This document shows, one piece after another, positions 18,161 to 30,528 of a stretch of DNA of 64,000 bases; position 1 is the first letter of the stretch; the number at the start of each line of letters is the position of its first letter. This DNA comes from Xiphias gladius (Eukaryota > Chordata > Actinopteri > Istiophoriformes > Xiphiidae). A program made the translations under genes and the position numbers. The stretch is from assembly GCF_016859285.1 (NCBI RefSeq), contig NC_053402.1, positions 22,887,056 to 22,951,055 of the forward strand. Reading direction: 5' to 3'. Below the pieces are notes generated by a model. The model was not told the DNA's origin, searched no databases, and saw only the letters and a list, made by a program, of their open reading frames with translations.

Positions 18161-21100
18161 AGTGTTTTGTTTTGACCCTATTTTTTGTTTGACCTGTGGT
18201 GGGTTTTGTGTCTGCATTGTGAATGTAGGTGTCTGGGATTTTTGCAGCATGCTACATTTCTGTTTCTGCATCAGACTAAAGGATCCAAAATGTAGGTAGC
18301 ACTGCAAGAAAGTGGTAGGAAAATGGAGTGGGTGTTGATAGGCTCAGTGCTCTGCTGAAAGCCTGAGATAAATAGATGAGTGTGTTAGGCTGCTGCTGAA
18401 CAGGTGACTCCAGTATAACTTAGGGCCGGGCGACGTGATGATACTGTCCATACAGTGAGATGATATAAATTTGTCAGGGATTTTCCCACATCATTTACAC
18501 TGAGCTGCCAGTGCGTTAGGCCCGGCATAAACTAATGCAGTCTAATGCAACACTTGAGCCTCAAATCCTAGCTTTATGGAGGTTAAAATGTTTTATTTAT
18601 ATCAGTGAGGGTAGTCTGAGTAACAGAAACACCTCCCTGTATAGCGCAACACAGTTTAGTGCAGCAAACAAATGAACTACGTCCGCCAAGATGATCAAAG
18701 AGTTGAATCGCCACCTCTCAACGTTATAACCTTCATGAAGGTAGGATTTATTTCACGACTGTTGTATTAGATGCATCAGTTTAAGATGGGTCTACTGAAT
18801 TATAACCTGTAAAGTAAATCTAGACCGTAATAGTTATTCTTTTAACATTACAAACCAGAGAGCAGGACCGCCTTACAGCAATATTACGTTTTTTTATTAA
18901 TTCTTTTCCAAAAACAATTACTATATCATGATATATATAAAACATAAAAAGCACTCTCAAAATATGTTGTTGTAGAGGGTCGGTGGCCACTTTATTAGAT
19001 GCACCGGTGAAAGCTAATGTAATCCAATATGCCGCCTCAGCCATAAATTCTACCTTTGCAAAGACAATGATGTTCTGTTTTGATTGACACTGTCAGAGAG
19101 GTATTCATCTAACTAGATGTTTATTATTGACGTTGTAGTTTGCTGTGGTGTGGAACTGGACTACGTTACAGTGAGAGGCGTTCCTAATGTTTTGCCCACC
19201 ACCTCTACCTACAACCTTTAGTAATTAACACATAGTTGAATTAGCGCACCTCAGAAGGTTGTGACGAAAAAAGGATCATCGTAAGCGTCGAAAAGGCAGA
19301 ACGTGCGGCAGGGCCGTTGTACTGGATTGCATCAGATCGTAGAGGTGTACCTAATAAAGTGGCCAGGGAGTGTATACGTTTGGTGATTGGGTTATAGTCA
19401 CAACGTAAACAGAATTTTAACAAATGATATACCTGTCTACCTGACTGTAAGTGCTATTAGCCATTGTTTTGCAAGTAAAGCTTCTATGAAAGGCTGAACT
19501 GCACCCGTTAGTTCTTGAAATTACAGGAAACATAAAGAATGAGGACGATGTAGGAGAGGGTTAGGACAAGGCCTTCCTACTGTCAACAAATCCCACGAAA
19601 AGTACCTCACGACTTCCAAAACTCTGTCGGTGGTGTTCACCTGCAAGCCCGTTCTTTGCCACTGAAGATGCAAATCTTTAAAAACTGCTTTTGCATTTGT
19701 TGGGGACCACTTTCGGCAGCGGACTAATCCACATTTGGTGCTCCAGTGGGCATTTGGTGCAGCAGGACGGTGCGACTGGGTCAAAATAATCAAAACTCCA
19801 GTGTGTGTTTTTCGTGTTGATGAAGGAACACGTCACCCGGTGCAACGGTTTAAGTGTTTCTGGACAACACTGGAGCTCTACGGTTTGGGTCTTTTCATGG
19901 GATTTGTTGACAATAAGAAAAAAATAAATATCACCAGGCATATCCAAGGCTCATAGGTGAGTGTTTTTTTGGAAATCCGACAGCAAAGTTTGACGGTATT
20001 CTGTAAAATGTCCATATATGGAGATGCAGAAGTTGCCAGTACTTGTCCCCTTGTTCTATGGAAAGCATGACATCCACGTACTTGGGTAAATTTGGATAAA
20101 TGTACTTGTCTCCTCATTCTTCCTGTTATCCCATTTTATGGTTTGTGTTGTTTTCGCTCACTTATCGTTCTGACCTTTCATGTGGGATGAGTTTGTTTTT
20201 TGGTCTCACTCCATCCTCAGCATTTTCCGCTTCATTTAAAACGTGATCCCGTGACTGTTTCTTCTCCTGGTCAGGTAAACGCAAAGCCCTGAAGCTGAAC
20301 TTTGCCAACCCTCCAATCAAACCCACAACTAGGTTCACACTGAACACGGCGGGGCCGCCCTTTCAAAATCCGCACATGTGAGTGAACCCCGGAGCTCGTG
20401 TCGGTTCCCCAGAAGGAAACCCAGCAGCACCATATTCAGACATCTTTCTTTAAATCTTTTTACACACATACTGTGAATTTATGGGGTTTTTTTTTTTCTC
20501 AGAGAGAGGCTGAGAACACACAGTATCGAGTCGTCAGGAAAGTTGAAGATTTCCCCGGAGCAGCACTGGGACTTCACAGCCGAGGATCTCAAAGATTTGG
20601 GCGAGATTGGCCGAGGGGCTTACGGCTCCGTCAACAAGATGGTGCACAAGCCGAGTAACCAGATCATGGCGGTCAAGGTGATCGTGATTTAACTCTCACT
20701 GTTCAGACCAGGGCAGAACCTGGGAACAGATATGCAGTTGAAGATTGTGTGGCCGGGGCAGCTATGTGCGCTCTCTGACTGTTCGACGGTGTGATCGTGT
20801 CTTTGTCTGATGCTTTTACCACAGAGAATTCGGTCAACGGTCGATGAAAAGGAACAAAAGCAGCTGCTGATGGACTTGGACGTCGTCATGAGGAGTAGTG
20901 ACTGTCCTTACATCGTGCAGTTTTACGGTGCTTTGTTCAGAGAGGTGAGATCAAGCAACGTTTCAACTTGTTACTGTATTTTAAATATGAAACAGTTATT
21001 ATTGTGTTGATAAATGCATCTCATCTGCATCTCTTGTGTTTCAGGGTGACTGTTGGATTTGTATGGAACTTATGGCTACCTCGTTAGACAAATTTTACAA

Positions 21101-24100
21101 ATTTGTATATTGCTCATTAGACGACGTGATTCCAGAAGAAATATTAGGAAAAATAACATTAGCTGTAAGTTTTATGTTAAGATCTTTTTTTTTTTTTAAA
21201 CAAAGAAACCTAATAATCGACTGCTGCTACTAAACAGTTGTTATTTTGCTGTGTTGCAGACTGTGAAAGCACTTAACCACTTAAAAGAAAACTTGAAAAT
21301 AATACACAGAGGTACGACAATACCAGGGGCCTTTCCTTTCTTAATTAAAAATTTTGTATAGCTTCAGGCTTCTTTTCAATAACTGTGTCTTTTCTTCGTC
21401 CCTCAGACATTAAGCCGTCAAACATCCTCCTGGACAGGAACGGAAACATAAAGTTGTGTGACTTCGGCATCAGCGGTCAACTGGTGGATTCCATCGCCAA
21501 AACCAGAGATGCAGGGTGCAGACCGTACATGGCAGTAAGTGGCACGGAGTTTGGTGCGACTCTTTCTATGCTGTGTTTTTTGGGAGATGGGTATGGAACA
21601 GTTGATCAGCTGAAACACCGCCCCCCCCCCCAAGACTGAGATGTGGAGCTCAGTCACATCTCGAGGATCTTGTACTGCAAAGGAACATAGTAGAGGTCTG
21701 ATCAACCAAGCGCGAGCGCATTGCTCTCCGAAATAAAAGACTCTCGCATGTCCTTGCCTGCACTTCATCCCGGCTATAAATGACTACTTCAGAGCGCCTG
21801 TGCTCTTTCTGTGCTCGCCCTCCGTCTTGACATGACTGCAAGGGGGACGTACGTTTCTCCGGCAATGACGTATTCATCGCACACCAGACGGTATCAAATC
21901 ACACACCCGTGTTACACGGATGACCCGAAATCTTCAGTGGGTTCAATCGATTACAAAAGCAAACATTTCTGCCTTTTTTTAGCCAGTGGAGGGGGAAAAA
22001 AAAACGGATGTAGATATGAATCAGGGCAGGTGTCTGACTCGTCTGGTGACACAAGACAGTAGTTATATTTAAGTTTTGTCTTTTTAAAATGATTCATGAT
22101 GAATCACTACAGCTGGAATGGATGGCGCTGAGAATTGTGATACTAGCAAACCCCCCCCTGCTTGACCTGGTTCTGACTAAGACCTGTCAGAAAAAAGGCC
22201 ACCAAGTTATGTGTGTCCGTAAAAGGTTCAGTAGATGGTTGTAAGGTGATAGCAGGTGTCGCTTTCCGAGGTTTTGTGTGCAAGAGTCTTGAAATGTCAG
22301 CTGTGGTGAGTTTTGACGTCGGGGCCAGAAAGAAAGTTTCAAAAGCCAGAAATCTGAGCGCTTGATCAGAAACACCCGCCGCCAACCTGCAGATGGCGGA
22401 TTGTGTGTTCTGGTGCCATAAGTGCTTTGGAGCAGGAATAATCTTATTACACACTTACTCCATTGATTGACCTGTGTTGCACTGGAAAAGGAAAACCTAA
22501 CAGTGACCATATGAAAAGTCGTGTTTATCTCTATTTAGGATTGCAACTACTGATTATTTTCACTTTTGATTCAAGGGGAACTTGAGCAACTTTCTACTTT
22601 CCGTCCGTATAGTTCTTGGACTGACGAGACACAGGTTTTTCAAAGTGGTCAAAATCAAAGCAGCAGAGATTTAGATATCCTGAGTTTTAGTCCCTGATGT
22701 GGGTCACCTGATCCTCTATTTCCCATAACGCAACTCGTCAAGTCATTTCATGTGACCTTCCGTACCTGATGAATCACCATTTCTTTCCCAAAAGCCCCTA
22801 AAATCAGTGGAGTTTCCCTTTTTGATAAAAAGACAATTGTCAATAGATTAATTGATTAAATGTAAATCACAATTTCCTTTTTTTTTTTTTTTTTTTTTGA
22901 CCGTAAAACTGTAAAAAATCCAAATATAATCAGTTTACTATGATATAAAATAGTTCAAAGCTGCAAATCCTCACATTTTAGTAGCTGCATGTCAAGCATT
23001 TTTGCGTAATAAAGTATTTAAGTGATCAGTACCCCCACTTGTTAACCAGACCATGTTTTCAGTGAACAGCTGCTGCGTGTGCGTTGTGTATACGTGTGCG
23101 TGCAACATAACTGAAGAGCGCCAAATCTTTGGCAGTGCAAAGAGCTGATCTCATCGTGTCGTCATCACTGGAGGATATTTTCTGTCTCGGGGTTACGTCA
23201 GCTGGGGGCACCCCCCCCCACCCCCCCACCCCACCCCACCCCAGGCCTCCCCAGTAACTCAACAGCAGTTTCCATTCTAAATTTGGTTAGGCCCTATCAG
23301 GACCCAGCGGCACATCAACCCCAGCAGCACCACCGCCGTCATGCGCGCTCCGCCCTCTGAAAGGCCGAGGCAGGCCGCTTCATTCATGACTTGGTCTCGA
23401 ACGAAGTCACGCAGGAGCTTCCCGAGGGCTGTGAACTCAGGGCGCAGGAATCTCAGCTCCAGTCTCTGGTTTCCAGCTGGCACGCTCGCCAGGTGTTTGA
23501 TCACCGCGCTGCTGGTTGCTGCAGGCTCAGTGATGTAGAAACACTGACCTCAGTGCAGCTGGAGAGCTTGACTTATCGCTTGGGTTTGGCGTTTTTATCG
23601 AACCAGTAGCTCTTATTCACAACTTTTTGTGGTCACGGTTATGATTATGATAGTATTTAGCCTTTACAGTTTTTTACATTTGGTTGGACACATTTCTCTA
23701 TACTAAGTTCACTTTTTCAAAGCTCTCTCTTTACCAACGGTTACCCTCACGTCCGAAATGCACTAAAACAACCAAAACTCTTTGTGCACACTTCCGGATC
23801 AACCTGTGTACGATAAGGCCGACAGCATTTGTCTCCAAAAAAGAAAACTGGAGCTTTAATTTTTTAATTTTTTTAAATTTCATTACAACAAAATAATGGT
23901 GCTGCTCAGATTGTGCCTCCTTAGTGAATCAGAAATGCTGCAATATCCCTCACTAGTTTTTCCGAAACTAAAGTAATTCCAGTAATACAATAACTCTGTC
24001 CTCCAGAAAGGCTTCCATAGAGGAGTGGTGAAATGAGTGTTGTATGGCCCAGTGAGTGGTTTTTTGTGTTTTTATTTTCCTTCTTTATTAGATGTAAATG

Positions 24101-25606
24101 TAGCATAATATAGCAAATTTTTTTCTTTGTTTTGTTTTGTTTGTTTGTTATGTAAATTTTAAATTTTGTTTGTTTGTTTTTAAAAAAGTATGTAAATGTG
24201 CAAAAAATTGACTGTAAATACACAGATGTTTGGTGGTGGTTGAGTTAAAAGTGAGAAAACAGCTCAGGAAATTTGATAGATTTAGTCGCTGGATGCCTTT
24301 TGTGTCAAAGCGTGAAAAGCGATCCACAGTCTAGTCCTCACTGACTACTGCTGTTGTGCTGCCTGCGAGACCAGTTCCGAAAAAGTGAACTCAGCACAGA
24401 GTAACGCATGAAACCAGTCTTTTTTTTCGATATTTCCTTTGTGTTTTTGAGTAATTATTTTGTCTGGGGAAATGTCAAGAAATGAAGACAAATGCCAGCT
24501 GGAAGTTTCCAGAGTCCAAAGCGCCACCTTCTAGTTGCATACTTTGTTTTAACAGCAGTCACAAAAACCCACGGTGATTCAGTTTTAAAATTAGAGATAA
24601 GAGAGGAGAAGTTTGAACTTACAAATGTTAACATTGTTGTCTAATCGCTTCCCCACTAATGCTGTTTATATGCTATGACTGTAGAGACTAAACACTTCCA
24701 GTCTTGGCAGATGTGAGCGGGCTCTCTGCAGTAGTCAGCTGCTCTTCTATAAAACCCACCAGTGCTGCAGCGCTGACTGTCCCACTCTGCCGGGTGACGT
24801 CAGCGTCTAATTCAGGCCTGTAAATGGGCCAGCGAGGTGCTCCCTCCTCTCCGCGCGGCAGCCGGGGAGGCAGGAGGCTTCTGCAGCCCCCTGACAACCC
24901 TTCATTACCACGTCTGCTCTGTGAGTTGTGATGAACCCGAAGAGGAGAGGGTGTGAATGACAGAACTGGCAGAAGTGAGTCTCCTAAGGCGTGAAGGGGG
25001 GGCCACGCTGCGGTCCTGAGAGGCAGGAACTTGTGCCTGTGCTCTGGAGATGATGGCATCTTGCTGTGCAGGTGAAAACACGCCAAGAGGTGATGAACTG
25101 GCTTGGTATTCTCAGGGGTGGACTTGTTTTGGCCCAATTTGGGCATAAATAACTGTTTCTTTCTGATGATCTAGTCTGGAGCTCAGGGTGTAAGAAAGGC
25201 ATAAAAAGAAACAAAAAACATTTTAGGCTCCCTCGTGAGCTTGAAAATGGAAGATTTTACACCATAAAACTTCAGGTCAAAATCGTCAATCATCAAGTTG
25301 TTTACATTATACACCTTTTCAACAGTGAGACCTTTTCCCGTGCTAAAAAAGATTTGAGGCTTTGGGGCTTTAAAGTCAACAGTGACATCTGGTGGTCAGA
25401 AAAACTCACAGCAGTCCTCCAACTGATTGAGACACGCATGAGAGTGAAACAAAAGTCCAGGAGGCCGTATTTGCTGAATCTGTGAAAATCTTGTTCAGAA
25501 GTGCTGCATCGAATGCACACATTATCGTTCAGTGAGCTACAGTTAAATAATAGGTAAATGCGTTGTCCAAAAAGCCTGCGTACAAAATGTTTCTCAGTCA
25601 TCCCCC

Positions 25607-25659
<53 letters not shown>

Positions 25660-28374
25660 CGCCTAGGCGTCGGCCACGAGACGAGCCGCGGTGCTTCAGT
25701 CTCTTCTGCCAGGTTTTCACGAAAGCATGACCTGAGAGCCAGGTCACTCCAGTAATAATGCTCCTGCTGAGGTGCTATCATGAGTCAGAACATTTTATTG
25801 ATTTCTAAGTATCTTTTTGCCACCAGAACATGATGGTGGTCATATGACCTGAAGTCTCTCTCTGTCCCAGTCAGGACACCAACGGCCTTCGTAGGATCTT
25901 TCTTCGAAATCCCGTTTGGACTTTTTTGGCGTTGACTCCTGTTTCTGGGCCCAAATTTTAATCTGATATTCCTGTTTTTTTTTAATTTTCAGCCAGAGAG
26001 AATAGACCCCAGCGCATCCAGGCAAGGCTACGATGTCCGCTCAGATGTTTGGAGTTTGGGAATCACACTGGTGAGTCTTCATTACCATCCTGACTCCATT
26101 GGTGAGGAAAGAAAAAACACATTTTGAGCTATTTAGCTTTGAGCATTACCATTAAAAGGGGAGCGGAAAGCTCAGATATCCGTTGCTCTTTAATGAGCGT
26201 GGAGAAAAGATTTGACTGTATAGATTAAAATCATAATCGTAGAGTATTGCAGTACCCGGAATGCAGTCTTAATTGTTAATGTTTGAATTATTTGCAGTTT
26301 ATATTTAAGGTGTAAACCAGGTGGTGAGGCACAATTTGGTTAGAAGGTGGCAGCTTAAACCATTTGCACGCTCAATAAATATATGACAGCTACTTTGTGG
26401 AGTGGCACCTCTGCTCCTTTTCCCAGATGGCTGACTGTTTATTTAGTTTTTTATGACCTTAGTGGAGGTGGTCTTAATTTCAGGCGGGGTAGTCGGCCGC
26501 TACCATAAAGCACTGCAGGGAAACCTGTTTCCCTACCTATATTTATTTCCTCTGGGTTCTCTCGTTCAGTTTGACCTGATTTGGAGTTTTACAACATTGG
26601 TTTGGTTTACGGGTGCTGGGTAACGGTGAGTTACACAAATATACTGGGAAGAACAAAAATATCCGCACATTACTGTCTTGTTCCCAGTTCTTCTGTAATT
26701 CTGCATGGACTTGACGACATGTCGACCACAAACGCTCCTCGTCAAGTTGAGGGTGGGACCAGCCTTGCATGTATGTAGACAACTACGATGACACATCTCA
26801 CGTCATTTGCAAATCGGATAATTAGCAATGTATACATGTGAAAATAAACTGGCTGATTATCTGAGCACTGGGTGGTCACACACAACCCACAGAAATGTCC
26901 CATCTGCGTAACGTGAGCAGCACCCGACTGGATGCACACGCACAGAGGAAAACGCATGCGAGCATATTCTTGGGACGCTAATGACTAGTTAGACCACTGG
27001 TGCCGTTGGCAGCAGCTATAAGTTCAAACTGGGCCTGGCTCTAACACAAGGCGTCACGAGATTAAAACGCGTTGCACCACATTAACTAGTTCCTACCTAG
27101 AGATTAGTGGTTACTAAATGCTTACACCCAGTGTCCGCCAGGTGTGACGTTTGTGTGACATGAACTCGCTGATATGGGACCCGTCTAGAGCGAAGAATAA
27201 AAGAGGTGATATGGAATAAAGGCTGTTCAATAATGATGTAGATCAAAAGTAACACAGCATACCTCAAACCACTGTGCAGTAACATTTGACTGCATTAGTT
27301 AATATCATCCGTGAGGTTCAGCATGATGCTACTTACTCTGAAACACACTCATCTCTCCATGTATGCAGATATAAACAAAAAACCCCTGCATTTATAAAAC
27401 ACATCTTTTTAATGAATTTTTGGAGTTAAGCTGGCTTGAGACGCTACGGTGACTTCCTGTTTACTTAGTTATTTGCGTCTTGATTGGCTCTACAGATGTT
27501 TCCCAGCAGCTTATTTACTTTTAATCATATTTGTAAATATTAGATATTAAACATGACGGAGGTTGTGGATGACCAGAAGTCGCCTTAAGCACCTTATTTA
27601 AGTTGTATGTATATAATGTGTTTCAGTACGAGCTGGCCACAGGACGGTTCCCCTACCCGAAGTGGAACAGTGTGTTTGACCAGTTGACCCAGGTGGTGAG
27701 AGGAGACCCTCCGCAGCTCAGCAACTCGGAGGAGAGGCGCTTCTCCCCCAAATTCATCGCCTTCGTCAACGTGTGGTGAGGAAAGACTGATGTGAAAGTC
27801 TCTGCAGCATTTTTTTAAATTTCCGTGAGGTTGTGATGTCAGGAAATCGGCTCCACTCCAGGTTTTCTGTTGTGTCAAGGAGTCAAAACTGGCTGCTTGC
27901 TTTGCTGCTGTCCCCCCCTGGTGGACACGAGTCCAAACTGCACCCTCCAATGTTCTAACACTTTTATATTTCCTCCTTTGTATCTCTTCCTCCAGCCTTA
28001 CAAAGGATGAGTCCAAAAGGCCAAAGTACAAGGAGCTGCTGGTGAGTTCGTGTTGAGTCATCGTGACGGCTACAAACCAAACGTCTCTGTACACACTCAT
28101 ACAACACAAAATGAAGGCTTTGAAATGCATTAAACCAACTCAAATCCCAGTCACACTTCTATTTTTCTTAACATGTTTTTTTTGCAGTGCATCCTATCTG
28201 CTTCAGAGTGTTATTTTGTACAGTACACCAATTTTTTTTTTTTCCTTCCCCCTTTTTTAGAAAGACCCGTTCATTCAGATGTACGAGGAGCGTTCGGTCG
28301 ACGTAGCCGGTTACGTCTGCAGGATCCTGGATCAGATGCCAGCATCTCCCAGCTCCCCAATGTATATGGACTGA
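14994..28374 (+). CDS. map2k4: Dual-specificity MAP kinase kinase 4 (MKK4/SEK1)
   Basis: Phosphorylates JNK and p38 on the T-x-Y loop in stress signalling. Eleven exons: 14994-15123, 20275-20377, 20503-20677, 20825-20944, 21045-21164, 21260-21311, 21407-21534, 25993-26070, 27627-27775, 27996-28041, 28261-28374; 404 residues, close to the mammalian 399. MATPSPNN is chosen as start because it aligns with the mammalian N-terminus; in-frame ATGs also occur at 14973 and 14865. Seen: JNK docking site KRKALKLNF (45-53), glycine loop [11 protein letters not shown] (111-121), catalytic K136, HRD (232-234), DFG (252-254), activation-loop S262 and T266 in SIAKT, and a C-terminal DVD-type docking region ending MYMD. 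The N-terminus is rich in N, S, H and Q, unlike the Gly-rich mammalian one. Exon 3 ends in an ordinary GT with weak flanks. No lesion seen. Confidence 0.97.
16041..16076 (+). other. Candidate in-frame cassette exon of map2k4 (36 nt)
   Basis: TTTTAACTTTCAG precedes and GTAGCT follows a 36-nt segment. Joined after exon 1 (phase 1) it keeps the frame and would add twelve residues, [12 protein letters not shown], just before the docking site. It carries no stop. I do not recognise this peptide from known isoforms, so this rests on splice signals and phase alone. Confidence 0.4.
17232..17264 (+). other. map2k4: Alternative cassette exon of map2k4 (33 nt)
   Basis: Flanked by CTCTAG and GTAAGC. It reads [11 protein letters not shown] in the phase of exon 1 and exon 2 and would insert eleven residues right before the [12 protein letters not shown] docking site. 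The mammalian long MAP2K4 isoform has an 11-residue insert at this place with near-identical sequence, so the alternative exon appears conserved from fish to mammals. Confidence 0.85.
18108..18156. repeat. (TA)n microsatellite
   Basis: Imperfect TATC/TATA start, then pure TA. Confidence 0.95.
18981..19366. mobile_element. Non-autonomous inverted-repeat transposon (GGCCACTTTATTAG type)
   Basis: Starts GTGGCCACTTTATTAGATGCACC and ends with its complement GGTGTACCTAATAAAGTGGCC, giving ~20-bp terminal inverted repeats around ~345 bp with no coding capacity. Related sequence lies just left of it (18590-18780) and, in reverse orientation, at 38925-39150. Confidence 0.7.
19560..19970. repeat. Dispersed repeat, copy A
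   Basis: Shares GGGTCTTTTCATGGGATTTGTTG and GATGAAGGAACACGTCACC-like blocks with the reverse complement of 40330-40530, so the two introns carry inverted copies of one dispersed family. Not coding. Confidence 0.55.
23210..23246. repeat. C-rich tract
   Basis: C runs interrupted by single A; on the minus strand it is a run of four or more G tracts that could form a G-quadruplex. Confidence 0.85.
23277..23545 (-). other. Coding-like antisense patch, unidentified (possible terminal exon or retrogene fragment)
   Basis: On the minus strand an open frame runs to a TAG at 23277-23279. It has strongly GC-biased third codon positions, unlike the surrounding intron, and reads as a plausible protein end: [19 protein letters not shown] near its start, [13 protein letters not shown] in the middle and a hydrophobic C-terminal segment [18 protein letters not shown] possible splice acceptor (CCTGCAG) lies at about 23520-23526. 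I could not identify the family or an upstream exon. It may be the last exon of a nested gene, a retrogene remnant, or chance. Confidence 0.4.
25609..25658. repeat. (TG)n microsatellite
   Basis: Fifty bases of pure TG. Confidence 0.97.
26071..27626 (+). other. map2k4 intron 8
   Basis: 1.56 kb of AT-rich intron. I see no exon, RNA gene or clear repeat in it. Confidence 0.6.
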
Positions 28375-29509
28375 AAGCAGAACAGAAAACAAAAAAAATA
28401 CAATCAATAAATATACACCAGTCTGCAACAATAAAGACACTGGGGGGGAAAAAAAAGAAAAGACAACAAAGTAAACAAAACAATCCTCATGTAAATTTGC
28501 TTGGTCCCCTTATTGCAGTGTTAAAAGAGAATTGTAAAGCCTAAAAAAAAAGAAAACAAAAAAACACCATTTGCAATAAAAGTGGTGTTCATTTCAGTCA
28601 TGTCTGTATAATATATAAACGTTAACACACTTCTGTTTCTCTCTTGTTCACAAACACACTGACGCACACGTCACGTTAGTAATAACAGCAGCTGAATCAA
28701 ATCAATCATGGTCTTGACTCGTCTCGTTGAGGACGCATCTCAGTGATTAGTAGTGATTTAAAAAAAATGAAAATTAAAAAAAAAAAAAAAAAAAAAAAAA
28801 GCAAATAACCTGGAACTTGTATTTATAGAACCAAAATCATGTGGAGTATCTGATTTGGAGATTCTTCAAACATACTGGAATCATGCTCTTTGTGAATTGT
28901 CCCACCTCTTCCATGTACGTGAATGAAAGCATTGTGTTTGGTATCTTAATGGAACTTTGCTTCTCCGGGTATAAAGCAGTTCAAAAGGTTAAAGTGTTGG
29001 TGGTCGGAGTCATCATGTTGGACCTGCGGTCCAGTTAGTGCTCACTGTGCAGTGGACTTGATGAAGATATATGAATAAAGAGAGAGAAAGAGAAGGGAAA
29101 AGTCTGGTGTGTGTCTTTTGTTTTTTTTCTTTTTTTCTGAGCAGGTTAACATAAATGTAAAGTGTGGGAGTTTTGTATCAGTGTATTCTGAATCCGAATG
29201 CTGCTTCGATGCTGTGACCATACAGCATGTGTCTAAGCTTAGACTGGGACCAGGGGACCTGTAACAAACCATTTGCTGTACACAAGGCATTCGCCGCCAG
29301 GACGAACCCGCGCTTTTCAACGAATCTCTGTGGACAAACGGCCTCCGCTCTTCTGATTTCAGACTTTCCACCAGGTTCTCCAACGTGGCCGCAGGGATTT
29401 GCTCCAGTTCAGCCACCAGAGCATCGGTGATGTCCAGCGCTCACGTTGGCTGAACAGTCCGAAACCCCAATTTGTTCACTTTAGGATCACGTATGACAAA
29501 GGAAAGTAT

Positions 29510-29648
29510 GAAATCCTCGTATTTGAGAAGCTGGAAACAGCAAATGTTTAACATTTTTGCCAAAAAACGGATGAGATTATCAAAATAGTTGCTGATTCAT
29601 TTTCTGTTGGTTGACTAATCTATTAATCGACTAATTGTTGCAGCTCTA
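29510..29648. repeat. Fragment of dispersed element (AATCGA-rich family)
   Basis: Contains TTTGAGAAGCTGGAAACAG and ends CGACTAATTGTTGCAGCTCTA. The same blocks recur at 31556-32045 and 36150-36460, both in elac2 introns. Confidence 0.65.
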
Positions 29649-30283
29649 AAATAATACACAAATGAATAATACACTATTGAGACTGGATACAAGTCAAATT
29701 GTTGCAGTAAATTGTTTTAAGGCTTGTGGTCTGTTTGTTACTGTGCCACACATGTAGTGTGTTTTGGTATTGTAGGGTACCTACCAAGGCTTTTTTTGTT
29801 TCCATTCAACATTGCCGAACACAAGTTGACAATAACATTTACTATATTAAAATATCATTTGCATTTACACGCTGTACATTAAACACTTTTTTGTCTGCTG
29901 TTTAAGTGCAGTAATTGCGCAACTGGCTGCTAATAACTCCCAATTCATTATATTTTACAGTTGTGTAATAGTGTGGACTCTAATCATAAAAAATAAAATT
30001 AAAAAATAACAGTAACCTAGTAAAATATTTGTATTATTTAAGTTATGCTTCAGCAATAAAAATGTTCTCATGTCGTGCTGTTTATGCTATAACATTTATA
30101 TAGATTTATACTCTCTCTTAATTTCCCGAACATGATATTTTGGGTTATTTGATCGTTAAAATACTTTATCAGAGCAGCTGAACATGTGTAATTGTATTTT
30201 TAGGTGTTTTATTTTGTAGTAGTTTGTCTATAATGAGAAAAAAGTTCTATCCCCGCCTCTCTTGCCTCTCCAAAAGCCACTGC

Positions 30284-30364
30284 GATTGGCCAACAGACCT
30301 GTTAATAATCCCACACACCAATGAGCGATGAGACGTCAAGAACGTCATCTTTAGATGCCGGAAG
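30284..30364 (+). promoter_or_regulatory. Probable elac2 promoter elements
   Basis: An inverted CCAAT box (ATTGG) at 30285, a direct CCAAT at 30318 and an ETS-type CCGGAAG at 30358 lie 165-245 bp upstream of the start codon. CCAAT and ETS sites are common in TATA-less housekeeping promoters. Motif matches only. Confidence 0.4.
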
Positions 30365-30528
30365 AAGAGTCAAGCGTGTCCTGTAAGGTCTGAATGTGCA
30401 TGCAGCGTCCTTAAGGTAATAAATGCATCCAAAAGCGTTTAGAAATGTATGTCCAGGCGTCGACTCATTGCTTTTACGTGTGACCCCTAGATACTGGCTA
30501 TTTTAAATATTTGGTGCCGTTTTTTATT

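Larger units (their letters stand above)
15124..20274 (+). other. map2k4 intron 1
   Basis: 5.15 kb. Besides the two small exon-like segments it contains poly-T runs (17831-17846, 17862-17885), a (TA)n run (18108-18156), an inverted-repeat element (18981-19366) and a dispersed repeat (about 19560-19970). Nothing else recognised. Confidence 0.7.
21535..25992 (+). other. map2k4 intron 7
   Basis: 4.46 kb. Contains a C-rich run (23210-23246), a (TG)n run (25609-25658), an eroded copy of a dispersed element (about 22535-22870), a coding-like antisense patch (23277-23560) and a GC-rich patch at 24690-25150. No map2k4 exon missing: exons 7 and 8 join in phase. Confidence 0.65.
28375..30528. other. 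map2k4 3' UTR and intergenic region to elac2
   Basis: AATAAA at 28575 is a likely map2k4 polyadenylation signal; a poly-A run lies at 28775-28800. A fragment of a dispersed element ends near 29648. The last ~250 bp before elac2 look like its promoter. Confidence 0.6.
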
